Assembly (NCBI RefSeq): GCF_009753715.1 | Contig: NZ_WQMS01000006.1 | Location: 310,001-374,000, forward strand | Length of the DNA stretch: 64,000 bases | Source: Sphingomonas horti | Lineage (GTDB): Bacteria > Pseudomonadota > Alphaproteobacteria > Sphingomonadales > Sphingomonadaceae | Direction of reading: 5' to 3' | Part shown: positions 1-14,357 of the stretch, one piece after another | How the letters are laid out: each line of letters begins with the position of its first letter | Position numbering within the stretch: the first letter of the stretch is position 1 | Notes under the pieces: generated by a model | Database searches by the model: none | The model's input: only the letters and a program-made list of their open reading frames with translations | Told to the model about the DNA's origin: nothing | Program-made: the position numbers and the translations under genes

Positions 1-5007
<5,007 letters not shown>

Positions 5008-5009
5008 TC

Positions 5010-7076
5010 GTGCGGACCATGCGGGCACGCCTGATGGAAATGACCCCGGCCCCCAAGCCGCGTATGCGGGCAATACGATCGGACCCGGACCGGGCGCGCG
5101 TGCTGGTCGTCGACGACGACGAGCGCAACCTGCTCGCGATCCGGACCGTGCTGGAGGACGTCGCCGACATCGTCGAGGCTCGGTCCGGCGAGGAAGCGCT
5201 GCGCCATGTGCTGAAGCACGAGTTCGCGGTGATCCTGCTCGACGTCTATATGCCCGGCATGGACGGCTATGAGGTCGCCCAGATCGTGCGCGGCCGCGAG
5301 CAGTCGAAGCGGACGCCGATCGTGTTCCTGTCGGCGGTCAACAAGGAGACGGAGCACCTGATCCGCGGCTATTCGATGGGCGCGGTCGACTATGTGTTCA
5401 AGCCGGTCGAGCCGGTGGTGCTCCGCTCCAAGGTTGCGGTGTTCGTCGACCTCTATCGCATGCGCCGCGAGATCCAGCACAAGGCGCGCGAGCAGGAAGA
5501 ATTGCTCGAGGCCAATCTGAAGACCACCGGCGAGCTGATGCGCGCGGAGCAGGAGCTGCGCATCGCCGAGCAAAGGCAGGCGGCGATCATCAACTCGCTG
5601 CCGATCGTGCTGTACCTGGAGCCGTTCGACCGGACGCCGCGCTGGCCCGCCTTCATCAGCGGGGACCTGAAGGCGATCACCGGCTTCACGATCGAGCAGA
5701 TCGCGGCCGATCCGCACATCTGGCAAGATCGGCTGCATCCCGAGGACCGGGAGCGGGTGCTCGCCTGCCTTGAGGAGCGCAAGACCACGGGCAGGCTGTC
5801 GATCGAATATCGCTGGCGGGCCGGCGACGACGGCTATCGCCATTTCCTGGACCAGGCGGTGCTGCTGCCCGGCGAGGACGGCGGGCCGGGCGAGTTCGCC
5901 GGCACGCTGCTGGACGTGACCGAGCGCAAGGCGCTGGAGACTCAATTGCTCCAGGCGCACAAGATGGACGCGATCGGCAAGCTGGTCGGCGGCGTCGCGC
6001 ACGACTTCAACAACCTGCTGGCGGCCGTGCTGGGCGGCATCGGCCTGATCGAGCGGCGGCTGCAGCTTGCCGACGAGCAGAAGAAAGTGCTCGGCATGAC
6101 GCGCCACGCGGCCGAGCAGGGCACCGAGCTGGTTCGCCGCCTGCTGGCTTTCGCGCGCCGGCAGAAGCTGCAGCCCGCGCCGGTCGCGCTGAAGGAGCTG
6201 TCGATCCGGCTGAACGAGCTGCTCGCGCACACGCTGGGCGGGCTGGTCGAGACACGCTGGGACGGGATGGACCAGAGCTGGCGCGCCTTTGTCGACGAGA
6301 CTCAGCTGGAGCTGGCGCTGATGAACCTGATCATCAACGCCCGCGACGCGATGGCGGAAGGCGGGACGATCACCATCACTGCCGCCAATCGCGGGCCGGC
6401 GGACGCGACTGCGCTGTCGCTGCCGCAGGGCGAGTACGTGACGCTGTCCGTCTCCGACACCGGTGAGGGCATCGCGCCGGCGATGATCGAGCAGGTGATG
6501 GAGCCGTTCTTCACGACCAAGCCGATCGGCAAGGGGACCGGCCTTGGCCTGTCGATGGTCTATGGCTTCGCGCGCCAGTCGGGCGGCGGCGTCCAGATCG
6601 AAAGCGAGGTTGGGCAGGGCACGACCGTGACCATCTGGCTGCCCCGCGCACCGGACCAGGAAGGGCTGCTCGCGGCCGTCGCCCGGGACGGCGCGCCAGG
6701 GGAGCCGATGCGGCCCCTGCGCATCCTGCTGGTCGACGACCATGAAGGCGTACGCGCGATGACGTCGGCGATGCTGAGCGAGCTGGGGCACAAGGTGAGC
6801 TCGGTCCGCGACGGCAACAGCGTGGTGAAGCGGCTGAAGGGCGGCGACCGCGACTGGGACCTGCTGATCACCGACTATGCGATGCCGACCATCTCCGGCT
6901 CCGAGCTGCTGAGAAAGGCGCGCGAGCACGCGCCGGCGCTGCCCGCGCTGCTGATCACCGGCTATGCCGACCCGGACTCGATCGGCAGCCGCCCGGACGA
7001 TGTCGAGGTGCTGGTGAAGCCGTTCACGATCGACCAACTGCGTGCTGCGATCGGCCGCTGCGCGGGGCTCTGCTAG
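5010..7076 (+). CDS. Receiver-PAS-histidine kinase-receiver protein
   Basis: Second component of the signalling pair, about 688 residues. Domains in order: receiver ([10 protein letters not shown], phospho-Asp in [11 protein letters not shown], Lys in FKPVEP), coiled coil, PAS (around [13 protein letters not shown] and LHPEDRERV), HisKA with AHDFNNLL typical of HWE/NtrB-like bacterial kinases, HATPase ([23 protein letters not shown]) and a C-terminal receiver ([21 protein letters not shown]). No DNA-binding domain, so output goes through another protein. GTG at 5010 is chosen because GGCGGAG lies five bases upstream; ATG at 5019 or 5034 and the overlapping GTGA at 5004 are alternatives. It follows the poly-HAMP kinase immediately and is probably translationally coupled. 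Confidence 0.93.
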   Translation: MRTMRARLMEMTPAPKPRMRAIRSDPDRARVLVVDDDERNLLAIRTVLEDVADIVEARSGEEALRHVLKHEFAVILLDVYMPGMDGYEVAQIVRGREQSKRTPIVFLSAVNKETEHLIRGYSMGAVDYVFKPVEPVVLRSKVAVFVDLYRMRREIQHKAREQEELLEANLKTTGELMRAEQELRIAEQRQAAIINSLPIVLYLEPFDRTPRWPAFISGDLKAITGFTIEQIAADPHIWQDRLHPEDRERVLACLEERKTTGRLSIEYRWRAGDDGYRHFLDQAVLLPGEDGGPGEFAGTLLDVTERKALETQLLQAHKMDAIGKLVGGVAHDFNNLLAAVLGGIGLIERRLQLADEQKKVLGMTRHAAEQGTELVRRLLAFARRQKLQPAPVALKELSIRLNELLAHTLGGLVETRWDGMDQSWRAFVDETQLELALMNLIINARDAMAEGGTITITAANRGPADATALSLPQGEYVTLSVSDTGEGIAPAMIEQVMEPFFTTKPIGKGTGLGLSMVYGFARQSGGGVQIESEVGQGTTVTIWLPRAPDQEGLLAAVARDGAPGEPMRPLRILLVDDHEGVRAMTSAMLSELGHKVSSVRDGNSVVKRLKGGDRDWDLLITDYAMPTISGSELLRKAREHAPALPALLITGYADPDSIGSRPDDVEVLVKPFTIDQLRAAIGRCAGLC

Positions 7077-7339
7077 GCCTTCGCGTTCTTGCGGATGATC
7101 GCGACGATGATCAGCAGGAAGGCGGCGAGGCGGATCAGGTAGAGCGGGCTGCGCTCCTCGACCGGCACGCCGGACAGGGTGAGCAGCGCCTGGCCGAAGC
7201 CCAGCAGCCCGAAAGCGGCAGCGAAAGCGAGGAACAGACCGTCGCGCGTTCGGCTCCAGAAACGGGCGAAGAACAGGCTCGCGATCAGGAAGCCGCAGGT
7301 GATCATGCCGCTCATAAAACCGTTCAGCACTGGATTCAC
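7073..7339 (-). CDS. DUF5985-type small membrane protein (second copy)
   Basis: Protein of 88 residues with three hydrophobic segments and a C-terminal basic end (IIRKNAKA). It matches in size and pattern the DUF5985 family of small inner-membrane proteins; function unknown. The GTG start at 7339 overlaps the stop of the upstream gene (GTGA), which marks translational coupling. It is the last gene of a three-gene minus-strand operon and its stop overlaps the end of the kinase gene by four bases from the other strand. Confidence 0.75.
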   Translation of the reverse strand: MNPVLNGFMSGMITCGFLIASLFFARFWSRTRDGLFLAFAAAFGLLGFGQALLTLSGVPVEERSPLYLIRLAAFLLIIVAIIRKNAKA

Positions 7340-7614
7340 GCTTCGTCTCCCCGCCAGATGAAGCCGAACAGCAGCACTGCGATCGCCAGCAGCGACGCCG
7401 CCAGGCGATACAGGCCGAGATCGACCGGCACGATCATCAGGTCGAAGATCACGATCAGGTTGTTGAGCGCGAGCAGGCCGAAGCACAGCGCGCTCCAGAA
7501 CAGCATGTTGCCGCGAACCTTCAGATAGCTGCGCATCAGCAGCCAGGCGCAGATCGCGCTGGTGATGAAACAGAGCAGGTACACTGCCCCCGGAAACCAT
7601 GTTTCGAAGTTCAT
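7336..7614 (-). CDS. DUF5985-type small membrane protein (first copy)
   Basis: Protein of 92 residues, MNFETWFPGAVYLL..., with three predicted membrane segments and charged turns (RSYLKVRGN). Resembles the downstream protein in layout (short soluble N-terminus, segment, basic loop, two segments), suggesting an old duplication forming a hetero-complex in the membrane. ATG overlaps the stop of the upstream winged-helix gene (ATGA) and its own stop overlaps the next start. Family membership is from recall of DUF5985 pattern; role unknown. Confidence 0.75.
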   Translation of the reverse strand: MNFETWFPGAVYLLCFITSAICAWLLMRSYLKVRGNMLFWSALCFGLLALNNLIVIFDLMIVPVDLGLYRLAASLLAIAVLLFGFIWRGDEA

Positions 7615-7991
7615 TCCCCCTGGTCCCTTCGAAAGCGGAACGCATCGGCGAAATTGACGACCGAGTCGGCAGTGCCGCCGACGATCAGCCGCCGCACCGC
7701 CGCCGGGCGCGATGCGTAGAATGCCGCCACAGCGTCGACTGTCTCCTGCAGCGCAGGCGACGACGGAGCATATTGGGCGCAACCTTCCGCGTCGACCGAA
7801 ACGAGGCCGGCCGCGACCAGATCCGCCGTGCTCTTCGTCAGCACCTGTTCGCTCGCCCGCAAGGATTCGTTCAGTTCCTGGCGCGTCCAGCAATGCTCCG
7901 GCTTGCTGCGCAGCAAGAGCAGCAGCTCCAGAGACCAGATTGATCCGAAGGCCGAGCGCATGAATCGGTTGATCGCGCTATCGTCGGCCAT
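7611..7991 (-). CDS. Small winged-helix-like protein heading DUF5985 operon
   Basis: Protein of 126 residues, no signal peptide or membrane segment. Residues about 15-75 (SIWSLELLLLLRSKPEHCWTRQELNESLR...) have the helix pattern of a winged helix-turn-helix with a preceding helix, and the C-terminal half is alpha-helical. It is coupled by ATGA to two small membrane proteins, so it may be a cytoplasmic partner or regulator of that membrane pair rather than a general transcription factor. Function is not known. Confidence 0.7.
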   Translation of the reverse strand: MADDSAINRFMRSAFGSIWSLELLLLLRSKPEHCWTRQELNESLRASEQVLTKSTADLVAAGLVSVDAEGCAQYAPSSPALQETVDAVAAFYASRPAAVRRLIVGGTADSVVNFADAFRFRRDQGE

Positions 7992-8115
7992 GAAGCGGTA
8001 GCGGAGTCGTCAACATCACGAATGCCCTTGGCATGGACGGGACCTCGTTCCAAGCCTGGAATGTCCTGAAATTGGCCCGGATCGGGAAAACGGCGCCGCG
8101 TTTGTTCGGAGCGGA

Positions 8116-9585
8116 TCAGATCACGGTAAAGCCGCTGATCTTTTCGCCCGTCTCGATGCGCATCTTGCGGCCGATCGGATCGCAGCCGAGCAAGCCCGCC
8201 GCCTCGCCGCTCGCGGCGAAGCGGGCGCCGGACGCGGTGCGGCCGATCACGATCGCGCGCGGGGGCGTCGCCTTGCCATGGGCGATCGTGAAGGTCTCGA
8301 TCGTGCCGGTCCCGCCGGGCGCCGCATCGACCGGCACGCGTTCGAGCCGCTCGGCGATGGTCGGCGCCGGGCGCCAGTCCGGGGGCGGGGCGGCCGCGTA
8401 CAGGCCGACCGCCTGCTTCGACAGGAAGCCGCCGTTCGCGGTGACCATGCCCTTGGCGCCGGGGCGGGCGCGGAGCCGCGCGATCATCTCGGCGATCGCG
8501 AACAGGCTGTAGCCGTTGCCCGCGCCGCCGAAATAGGGAAGGCCGCCGGTCACCGTCAGCCGGGCCCCGTCTTCCGCAGCGAGCCCGAGCGCGTCGCACG
8601 CGGCGGAGACCGCGCAGGGAAAGCAGCTGTAGATGTCGACCAGGCCGACCTGCCCGATGGTCCAGCCGGCCATGTCGAGCGCGGCGCGCGCGGCGATCGC
8701 CAGCGGACGCGAGGCGCCCATGTCCGGCCGCTCGATCAGCGGCACGTCGGCCATCGCGGCATAGCCGTGCAGGTAAACGCGCTTGTCCTGCGGGATGCCG
8801 AGCGCGTCGGCCCTGGCGCTGGTCGTCATCAGCACCGCCGCGCCCTGATTCACCGCATCCTGCGCGACCAGCCATTTCAGATAGGGGTCGCTGACGCGGT
8901 AATTCTCCGCGCTTTCGGTCGCCAGGAAACCGGCGCTTCGTGCGACGGGGAACTGGGCGTGCGGATTGGTGGCGGCAACGCGCGAGAAGCCGGCGAACAG
9001 CGCCGCCATCGCCCGCAGATGCGCCTCGGGCGAGCGGCCCAGCCGCGCCCGCAATGCATGCTCGATCAGCGAATAGACGATCACCGGCACGTAGAGGCCG
9101 TGCCGCGCCTCGACCGGATGGACGCGGAGGTCGCCGGGGCCGCGATCGTCGCAGTCGCCGTCCGCCGGCTCCGGCCAGTCGAGCGCGATGCCGGCGCGGC
9201 GGGCTGCTCGCTCCAGCCCGGTCGCTTCGGCCGCGACGATCAGCGCCATGTCGCATGCGCCCGCATGGAGCGCCTCCGCGCATTCGTTGACGAACGCCTG
9301 CGGCGACTGGCCGCCGAGATGGCCGTAGATCGCCTCGCGCGGGCGGGCGCCGATCCGGCGGGCGACGGCGCGCGGGAATGCGCTAGGGCCGGGCGCGGCG
9401 TTGTCGGCGGTCATGCGCACGGCAGCGATGCGGTCGACCTGCTCCGGCCGCACGCCGGCATCGGCCAGCGCGCGGCGCGCCGCTTCCGCAGCGAAGCCGG
9501 CCGGCGAGAGCTCGGGCGAGTCGAGCGGCGGGCCGCGATAGGTGACCTGCCCGCCGCCGATCAGCACCGGTGTCCGCGCACTCAT
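8116..9585 (-). CDS. Thiolase-like protein lacking the catalytic Cys
   Basis: Protein of 489 residues of the acetyl-CoA acetyltransferase-like (thiolase-fold) family: N-terminal RTPVLIGGGQVTY, ADAG..., C-terminal VDIYSCFPCAV and TVTGGLPYFGGAGNGYS. In true thiolases the nucleophile sits in a CASG/CGSG motif; here the matching loop reads GHLGGQSPQAF, and the GHP motif is replaced by YFGGAGN. It may therefore bind acyl-CoA or have a different activity. ATG at 9585 follows the upstream flavoprotein stop by two bases, so the two are co-transcribed. Confidence 0.85.
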   Translation of the reverse strand: MSARTPVLIGGGQVTYRGPPLDSPELSPAGFAAEAARRALADAGVRPEQVDRIAAVRMTADNAAPGPSAFPRAVARRIGARPREAIYGHLGGQSPQAFVNECAEALHAGACDMALIVAAEATGLERAARRAGIALDWPEPADGDCDDRGPGDLRVHPVEARHGLYVPVIVYSLIEHALRARLGRSPEAHLRAMAALFAGFSRVAATNPHAQFPVARSAGFLATESAENYRVSDPYLKWLVAQDAVNQGAAVLMTTSARADALGIPQDKRVYLHGYAAMADVPLIERPDMGASRPLAIAARAALDMAGWTIGQVGLVDIYSCFPCAVSAACDALGLAAEDGARLTVTGGLPYFGGAGNGYSLFAIAEMIARLRARPGAKGMVTANGGFLSKQAVGLYAAAPPPDWRPAPTIAERLERVPVDAAPGGTGTIETFTIAHGKATPPRAIVIGRTASGARFAASGEAAGLLGCDPIGRKMRIETGEKISGFTVI

Positions 9586-9587
9586 GC

Positions 9588-10946
9588 CTATAGTCCCTCG
9601 CCGCCCACCCAGTGCGCGTTGGCGAGCCGCCGCGCCACCATCCAGGCCTGCCGTCGCAGGTCGGGCACTGCCGTCATTTCCCAGAAGGCGCCGCGCGTCA
9701 TCGGCCCGATGCAATAGAGGCGGCGATTGACCCTGCCGCCGGCGCCCACGGTGCGGCAGGCCGCATCGGTTTCGATTCCGAGCCGGAGCGGGTCCGGCCG
9801 GATGGCGCCGCGCCGCGCGAGCGCCTCCAGCAGCGCCTCGCCCGAGCGGAGCAGGTCGCCATGGACGCCGCTGCAATTGACGATGCGACCGGCCGTCATC
9901 GCGCGCGGTTCGTCCGTGCCGCGCGGACGCCAGCGCACAACAAGGCCATCGGGTGACCGCTCGATGGCGAGCAGGCGGCCTGCCAGCGCCTGGAACCGAC
10001 CTTCGCGTTCGAGTACCCGCACGCGGTGCATCGCCTCCGGGGCGAGGCGGTGCCGGTGCACGTCCCAATAGGGCCGCAGGTGGCGCAGGAAGCGGCGGCG
10101 CGTGGCGTCATCGGCGCGCCACCAAAGCTGGTGGGTGACTGGCCGGAGCTCGTCGATCGCGCCGCGCCACCCAATGTCGCGGGCGCGTCGCCGCACCCGT
10201 CCGGTCAGGCGCGACAGCTGCGTCGCGGACGGCAGGGCGGCGCCTGCCGCGGCGGGCTGGTGGAGGTCGTGCGCGCGGGGCAACAGCCCGCGCCGGGATA
10301 TCGCGACGACCTGCCCCTCCATTCCCTGACGGTCGAGGTCGAGCAGCACGTCGATCGCGGTCAGGCCGGTGCCGATCAGCAACGTGCGGCCATTGGTCGG
10401 CACCGGCTTGCCCGCCGGCCGCCACGGGTCGGCGATGAAGGCGTCGCCATCCAACGCATCGAGGCCGAGCCTGTCCGGCACCGCCGGCGGCAGGCTGCCG
10501 GTGGCGAGCACGACGGCATCCGCCTCGATCGGCGGGGCGCCGGCGATATCCAGCCGCAGCCGCCCCTCCGCTTCGACCAGGTCGGCCACGTCGGCTCGCA
10601 CGACGCGCAGCCGGTGCGCCGCGCCCGCCGCCGTTTCGGCGAGCAGCTCGCGGAGATAAAGCCCGTAGAGACGGCGCCGCACGAACGGGCTGGCGCCGGA
10701 CGAACGGCGTCCCAGCCAGCGCTCGAAATGCCGCGGATCGTCGGGGAAGGCGCTCATGCCGGCGGCACGAACGTTCAGCAGATGGTCCGGCCGGGCCGAG
10801 CCATAGGCGACGCCGCGAGCGAGCTGATCCTCGCGCCGCTCGATCAGGGTGACGCGCGGGCCGTCATGACGCAGCAGGTTGATCGCAAGCAGCGTGCCGC
10901 TGAACCCCCCGCCGACGATCGCGACTTCGGCGCGCTGATCGAACAA
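9588..10946 (-). CDS. FAD/NAD(P)-binding protein
   Basis: About 452 residues. N-terminal Rossmann dinucleotide-binding motif VAIVGGGFSGTLLA, the GVAYG and HLLNVRAAGMSAF motifs typical of the FAD-NAD(P)-binding family (Pfam NAD_binding_9), VVLATGS and a second nucleotide motif LLIGTGLTAID near the middle. Likely a flavin-dependent oxidase or monooxygenase; substrate unknown. TTG at 10946 is chosen because AAGGGA lies six bases upstream; GTG at 10964 is an in-frame alternative. Divergent from the SCP-x-type thiolase and co-transcribed with the Cys-less thiolase-like gene, which suggests the products act together. Confidence 0.85.
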   Translation of the reverse strand: MFDQRAEVAIVGGGFSGTLLAINLLRHDGPRVTLIERREDQLARGVAYGSARPDHLLNVRAAGMSAFPDDPRHFERWLGRRSSGASPFVRRRLYGLYLRELLAETAAGAAHRLRVVRADVADLVEAEGRLRLDIAGAPPIEADAVVLATGSLPPAVPDRLGLDALDGDAFIADPWRPAGKPVPTNGRTLLIGTGLTAIDVLLDLDRQGMEGQVVAISRRGLLPRAHDLHQPAAAGAALPSATQLSRLTGRVRRRARDIGWRGAIDELRPVTHQLWWRADDATRRRFLRHLRPYWDVHRHRLAPEAMHRVRVLEREGRFQALAGRLLAIERSPDGLVVRWRPRGTDEPRAMTAGRIVNCSGVHGDLLRSGEALLEALARRGAIRPDPLRLGIETDAACRTVGAGGRVNRRLYCIGPMTRGAFWEMTAVPDLRRQAWMVARRLANAHWVGGEGL

Positions 10947-11030
10947 TCCCGTTCCCTTCGACACTGTTCTGCCTGCCGCGTGCGCTATACAGTTTGATGA
11001 CAGGCTGGCCAGTTTCCCGGGAGAGGCATG

Positions 11031-12239
11031 ATGGCGCGCGGCATCAAGGACAAGGTGGCGATCCTGGGGATGGGCTGCGCGCGGTTCGGCGAGCGCTGGT
11101 CCGACGATGCCGACACGCTGATGGTCGAGGCATTCGACGAGGCGATCGCCGATGCCGGCATCGAGCCGAGCGCGATCGACGCCGCCTGGCTGGGCGTCGC
11201 GTTCGATGCGGTGAACATCGGCCCGTCGGGCATCCCGCTGTCGATGGCGCTTCGGCTGCCGAACATCGGCGTCACCAAGGTCGAGAACTACTGCGCGAGC
11301 GGGACCGAGAGCTTTCGCGGCGCGGTCTATGCGGTCGCCTCCGGGGCGGCGGACATCGCGCTGGCGATGGGCGTCGAGAAGCTGAAGGACACCGGCTATG
11401 GCGGCCTGCCGGTGCGGACGCGCGGCACCACTTTCGACATGGTCGGCGTCACCGGATCGGCGCCGGGCAATTTCGCGCAGCTGGCCGGCGCCTATCGCGC
11501 CAGACACGGCGTCGGGAAGCCCGACCTGAAGCGCGCGATGGCGCATGTGTCGGTCAAGTCCCACGCGAACGGCGCGAAGAATCCCAAGGCGCACCTGCGC
11601 AAGGCGGTGGACATGGACACGGTGCTGAACGCGCCGATGATTGCCGAGCCGTTGGGCCTGTACGACTGCTGCGGCGTCTCCGATGGCGCCGCCTGCGCGA
11701 TCGTCACCACGCCCGAGATCGCGCGGAGCCTGGGCAAGGTCGACCTCGTCACGGTCAAGGCGCTGCAGGTGTCGACCTCGAACGGCTGGGAGCTGCAGCA
11801 GGCGGGCGGCTGGGACGGCAGCTATTTCCACACGACCCGCATCGCCGCCGCCCGGGCCTATGAGGAAGCCGGCGTCACCCGCCCGCGTGAGCAGATCGAC
11901 CTGATGGAAGTGCATGACTGTTTCTCGATCACCGAGCTGGTGACGATGGAGGACCTGCACATCTCGAAGGAAGGCGAGGGCTGGAGGGACGTGCTCGATG
12001 GCTTTTTCGATGCGGACGGCACGATCCCCTGCCAGATCGACGGCGGCCTCAAATGCTTCGGCCACCCGATCGGCGCTTCGGGGCTGCGCATGATCTACGA
12101 GAATTACCTCCAGCTCCTCGGCCGCGCGGGCGAGCGGCAGCGCCAGCAGCCGCCGACGCTGGCGCTCAGCCACAATCTGGGCGGATCGCCGATCCAGAAT
12201 GTCAGCGCGGTCGCGATCGTGGGGCTGGCGGGGGCCTAA
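11031..12239 (+). CDS. SCP-x-type thiolase (acetyl-CoA acetyltransferase)
   Basis: About 402 residues. Shows the intact thiolase set: nucleophile Cys about residue 88 in VENYCASGTES, MEVHDCFS, and CFGHPIGASG near the C-terminus. The pattern fits the sterol carrier protein x thiolase branch (cd00829-like), which cleaves 3-ketoacyl-CoA with branched or cyclic chains. Two ATGs are adjacent (11028, 11031); GGGAG at 11019 is best spaced for the second. Its stop overlaps the convergent BaiN-like gene by four bases. It faces a gene pair containing a Cys-less thiolase homologue. Confidence 0.88.
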   Translation: MARGIKDKVAILGMGCARFGERWSDDADTLMVEAFDEAIADAGIEPSAIDAAWLGVAFDAVNIGPSGIPLSMALRLPNIGVTKVENYCASGTESFRGAVYAVASGAADIALAMGVEKLKDTGYGGLPVRTRGTTFDMVGVTGSAPGNFAQLAGAYRARHGVGKPDLKRAMAHVSVKSHANGAKNPKAHLRKAVDMDTVLNAPMIAEPLGLYDCCGVSDGAACAIVTTPEIARSLGKVDLVTVKALQVSTSNGWELQQAGGWDGSYFHTTRIAAARAYEEAGVTRPREQIDLMEVHDCFSITELVTMEDLHISKEGEGWRDVLDGFFDADGTIPCQIDGGLKCFGHPIGASGLRMIYENYLQLLGRAGERQRQQPPTLALSHNLGGSPIQNVSAVAIVGLAGA

Positions 12240-13408
12240 AGCGCCATCCCAGCGGCCCAGCCGCTGGCCCAGGCCCATTGGAAATTATAGCCGCCAAGCC
12301 AGCCGGTCACGTCGACCGCTTCGCCGATAGCAAAGAGGCCGGGTACGCGGCGCGCCTCCATGGTGCGCGACGACAGCTCGGCGGTGCTGATGCCGCCGGC
12401 GGTGACTTCGGCCTTGGCAAAGCCTTCGGTGCCGTTCGGATGGAAGGTCCAGCCGGCCAGCCGGCGTTCCGCGGCATCAAGCTGTGCGTCGGGGCAATTG
12501 GCAAGTTCGCGGACCAGGCCGATCCGCTCCGCGAGCACGTCGGCCAGCCGGTCCGGCAGCGCGGCGGCAAGCTGGCTGCGCAGCGTCGCGCGCGGCTGCT
12601 CGCGCTTGGCGGCGCGCAGCCAGCCCGGCGCGCGATCGGGCAGGAAGTCGATCGCGACCGGATCGCCCCGGCGCCAATAGGACGAGACTTGCAGGATCGC
12701 CGGGCCCGACAGGCCGCGATGCGTGAACAGGGCCGCCTCCCGGAATGAGGCCTTTCCGGCGCGCGCAAGCACGTCTGCGGACACGCCCGACAGGCTGCGG
12801 AACAGTGTCTCGTCTCCGCCGAGCGTCAGCGGCACCAGTGCCGGGCGCGGTTCGACGATCTTCAGCCCGAAACGGCGCGCGAGGTCATACGCAAAGCCGG
12901 TCGCGCCCATTTTCGGGATCGACGGACCGCCGGTCGCGATCACCAGCGCCGGGGCGCCGGCCTCGCAGTTGCCGAAGCTCAGGCGGAAGCGGCCATCGGC
13001 ATGGTCGATATCGCGCGCGGCGTGACCGACGGCGATATCGACGCGGCCTCGCGCGCATTCGGCGAGCAGCAGGTCGACGATCTGGCGGGACGAGCCGTCG
13101 CAGAACAGCTGCCCCAGCGTCTTTTCGTGCCAGGCGATGCCGTAGCGCTCGACGAGCGCCAGGAAATCCCGCGCAGAGTAGCGGCCCAGGGCCGACTTGG
13201 CGAAATGCGGGTTGGCCGACAGATAACGGTCGGGCGCGACCCCCAGGTTGGTGAAATTGCACCGCCCGCCACCGGAAATCAGGATTTTCTTGCCCACCCG
13301 GTCGGCATGCTCGACGACCAGCACGCGCCGGCCGCGCTGCCCGGCAACGGCCGCGCACATCAGCCCGGTCGCGCCGCCGCCCAGCACGATCGCATCATAG
13401 TCGGTCAT
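12236..13408 (-). CDS. HI0933/YhiN (BaiN-like) family flavoprotein
   Basis: About 390 residues. FAD-binding motif AIVLGGGATGLMCA at the N-terminus, GKKILISGGGRCNFTN (family hallmark), VIATGG and a C-terminal GEAVDVTGWLGGYNFQWAWASG. This family is an NAD(P)/FAD-dependent aminoacetone oxidase or reductase-like group; BaiN was linked to bile acid reduction, but most members have no assigned substrate. Single gene; no close partner on the same strand. Confidence 0.9.
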   Translation of the reverse strand: MTDYDAIVLGGGATGLMCAAVAGQRGRRVLVVEHADRVGKKILISGGGRCNFTNLGVAPDRYLSANPHFAKSALGRYSARDFLALVERYGIAWHEKTLGQLFCDGSSRQIVDLLLAECARGRVDIAVGHAARDIDHADGRFRLSFGNCEAGAPALVIATGGPSIPKMGATGFAYDLARRFGLKIVEPRPALVPLTLGGDETLFRSLSGVSADVLARAGKASFREAALFTHRGLSGPAILQVSSYWRRGDPVAIDFLPDRAPGWLRAAKREQPRATLRSQLAAALPDRLADVLAERIGLVRELANCPDAQLDAAERRLAGWTFHPNGTEGFAKAEVTAGGISTAELSSRTMEARRVPGLFAIGEAVDVTGWLGGYNFQWAWASGWAAGMAL

Positions 13409-13518
13409 GAGGCGGCCTTAGCGGATGTCGCGCCAATCGATAGCGGAAATCGCCAACCGATGCGGCGGCTCTGCCAAGTGCCAATTCCGACATCAAGCAT
13501 AATCAATAACTTATCGGT

Positions 13519-13534
13519 TTGGCACGGCTGTTGC
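13519..13534 (+). promoter_or_regulatory. Sigma-54 (RpoN) -24/-12 promoter
   Basis: TTGGCACG at 13519-13526 and TTGC at 13531-13534 with four bases between; the GG and GC dinucleotides are ten bases apart, as required. Only the base after TTGC departs from the published consensus. Predicted start near 13546, about 40 bases before the small peptide ATG. No clear activator inverted repeat was recognised upstream. Confidence 0.75.
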
Positions 13535-13587
13535 GAAGCATCGGGCAACCGGCGGATCGGCCGCCGCGATTGGCAAAGGATACCAAC

Positions 13588-13707
13588 ATGGCCCGCTCAT
13601 ATGACATCTCCGCCCGCCTCGCCGCGTTCGCCGCCTCGCTGCTGTTCGCGACGATCAGCGTCGTTCTCACCGTCGGTCCGGCGGTTCCGTCCTTCCCGCT
13701 CGCCTGA
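13588..13707 (+). CDS. 39-residue single-pass membrane peptide
   Basis: Short reading frame with a good Shine-Dalgarno (AAAGGA about seven bases upstream of ATG). The peptide begins MARSYDISARL, has one hydrophobic segment (about residues 10-32) and ends PSFPLA. Third-position GC and placement 14 bases before the ABC ATPase, with the sigma-54 promoter upstream, support it as real. It could be a small accessory subunit or substrate of the transporter. No family recognised. Confidence 0.6.
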   Translation: MARSYDISARLAAFAASLLFATISVVLTVGPAVPSFPLA

Positions 13708-13721
13708 GCGCGGTCGCAAGG

Positions 13722-14357
13722 ATGCTGAGCCTCGATCGCGTCAGCAAGCGCTATGGCCGCAGGCTGATCCTCGACCGCGTCGAGCATGATTTCGGGACCG
13801 GCCTGACGCTGCTGGTCGGCCCCAGCGGGGCCGGCAAGTCGACCCTGCTGCGGCTGCTCGCAACGGCCGAGCGGCCGAGCTGCGGCACGATCGGCTGGGA
13901 CGGCACGCCGCTGCCGCGGGCGCGCGCCGCGCTGCGACGGACGCTCGGCTATGCGCCGCAGGCGGTCGACCTGCCGGAGGATCTGACCGCGCGCGAGTTC
14001 GCGATGCACATCGCCGCGCTGAAAGGCCTGGAGCTGGACGCCGCCGACCGGCAATTCCTCCAGATCACCGATGCGATCGGCCTTCACGCCGATGTGAGCA
14101 ACCGGATCGCGACCTTTTCCGGCGGCATGCGCCGGCGGCTGATCTTCGCCCAGGCTTTGCTCGGCAGCCCCAGGCTGCTGATCCTCGACGAGCCGACTGC
14201 CGAGCTCGACCGCGAGACCGCCGCGCGAGTCGATGCGCTGATCCTCGAGCGCGCGAAGGCCGCGGTCGTCGTGATGACCACCCATGCCGGCGACGCGCTC
14301 GCCGGCAAGGTCCGGGCGGTGCTGCGGGTCGACGACCGCCGGGTGCTGCCGGCATGA
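13722..14357 (+). CDS. ABC transporter ATP-binding protein
   Basis: 211 residues. Walker A GPSGAGKST (about residue 35), signature FSGGMRRR, Walker B LLILDEP and the H-loop TTHAG. Short ATPase of the bacitracin-efflux/CcmA-like class that works with a separate permease. Its stop overlaps the permease start (ATGA), so the pair is translationally coupled. Cargo unknown; orientation and the upstream membrane peptide suggest one sigma-54-driven unit. Confidence 0.92.
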   Translation: MLSLDRVSKRYGRRLILDRVEHDFGTGLTLLVGPSGAGKSTLLRLLATAERPSCGTIGWDGTPLPRARAALRRTLGYAPQAVDLPEDLTAREFAMHIAALKGLELDAADRQFLQITDAIGLHADVSNRIATFSGGMRRRLIFAQALLGSPRLLILDEPTAELDRETAARVDALILERAKAAVVVMTTHAGDALAGKVRAVLRVDDRRVLPA

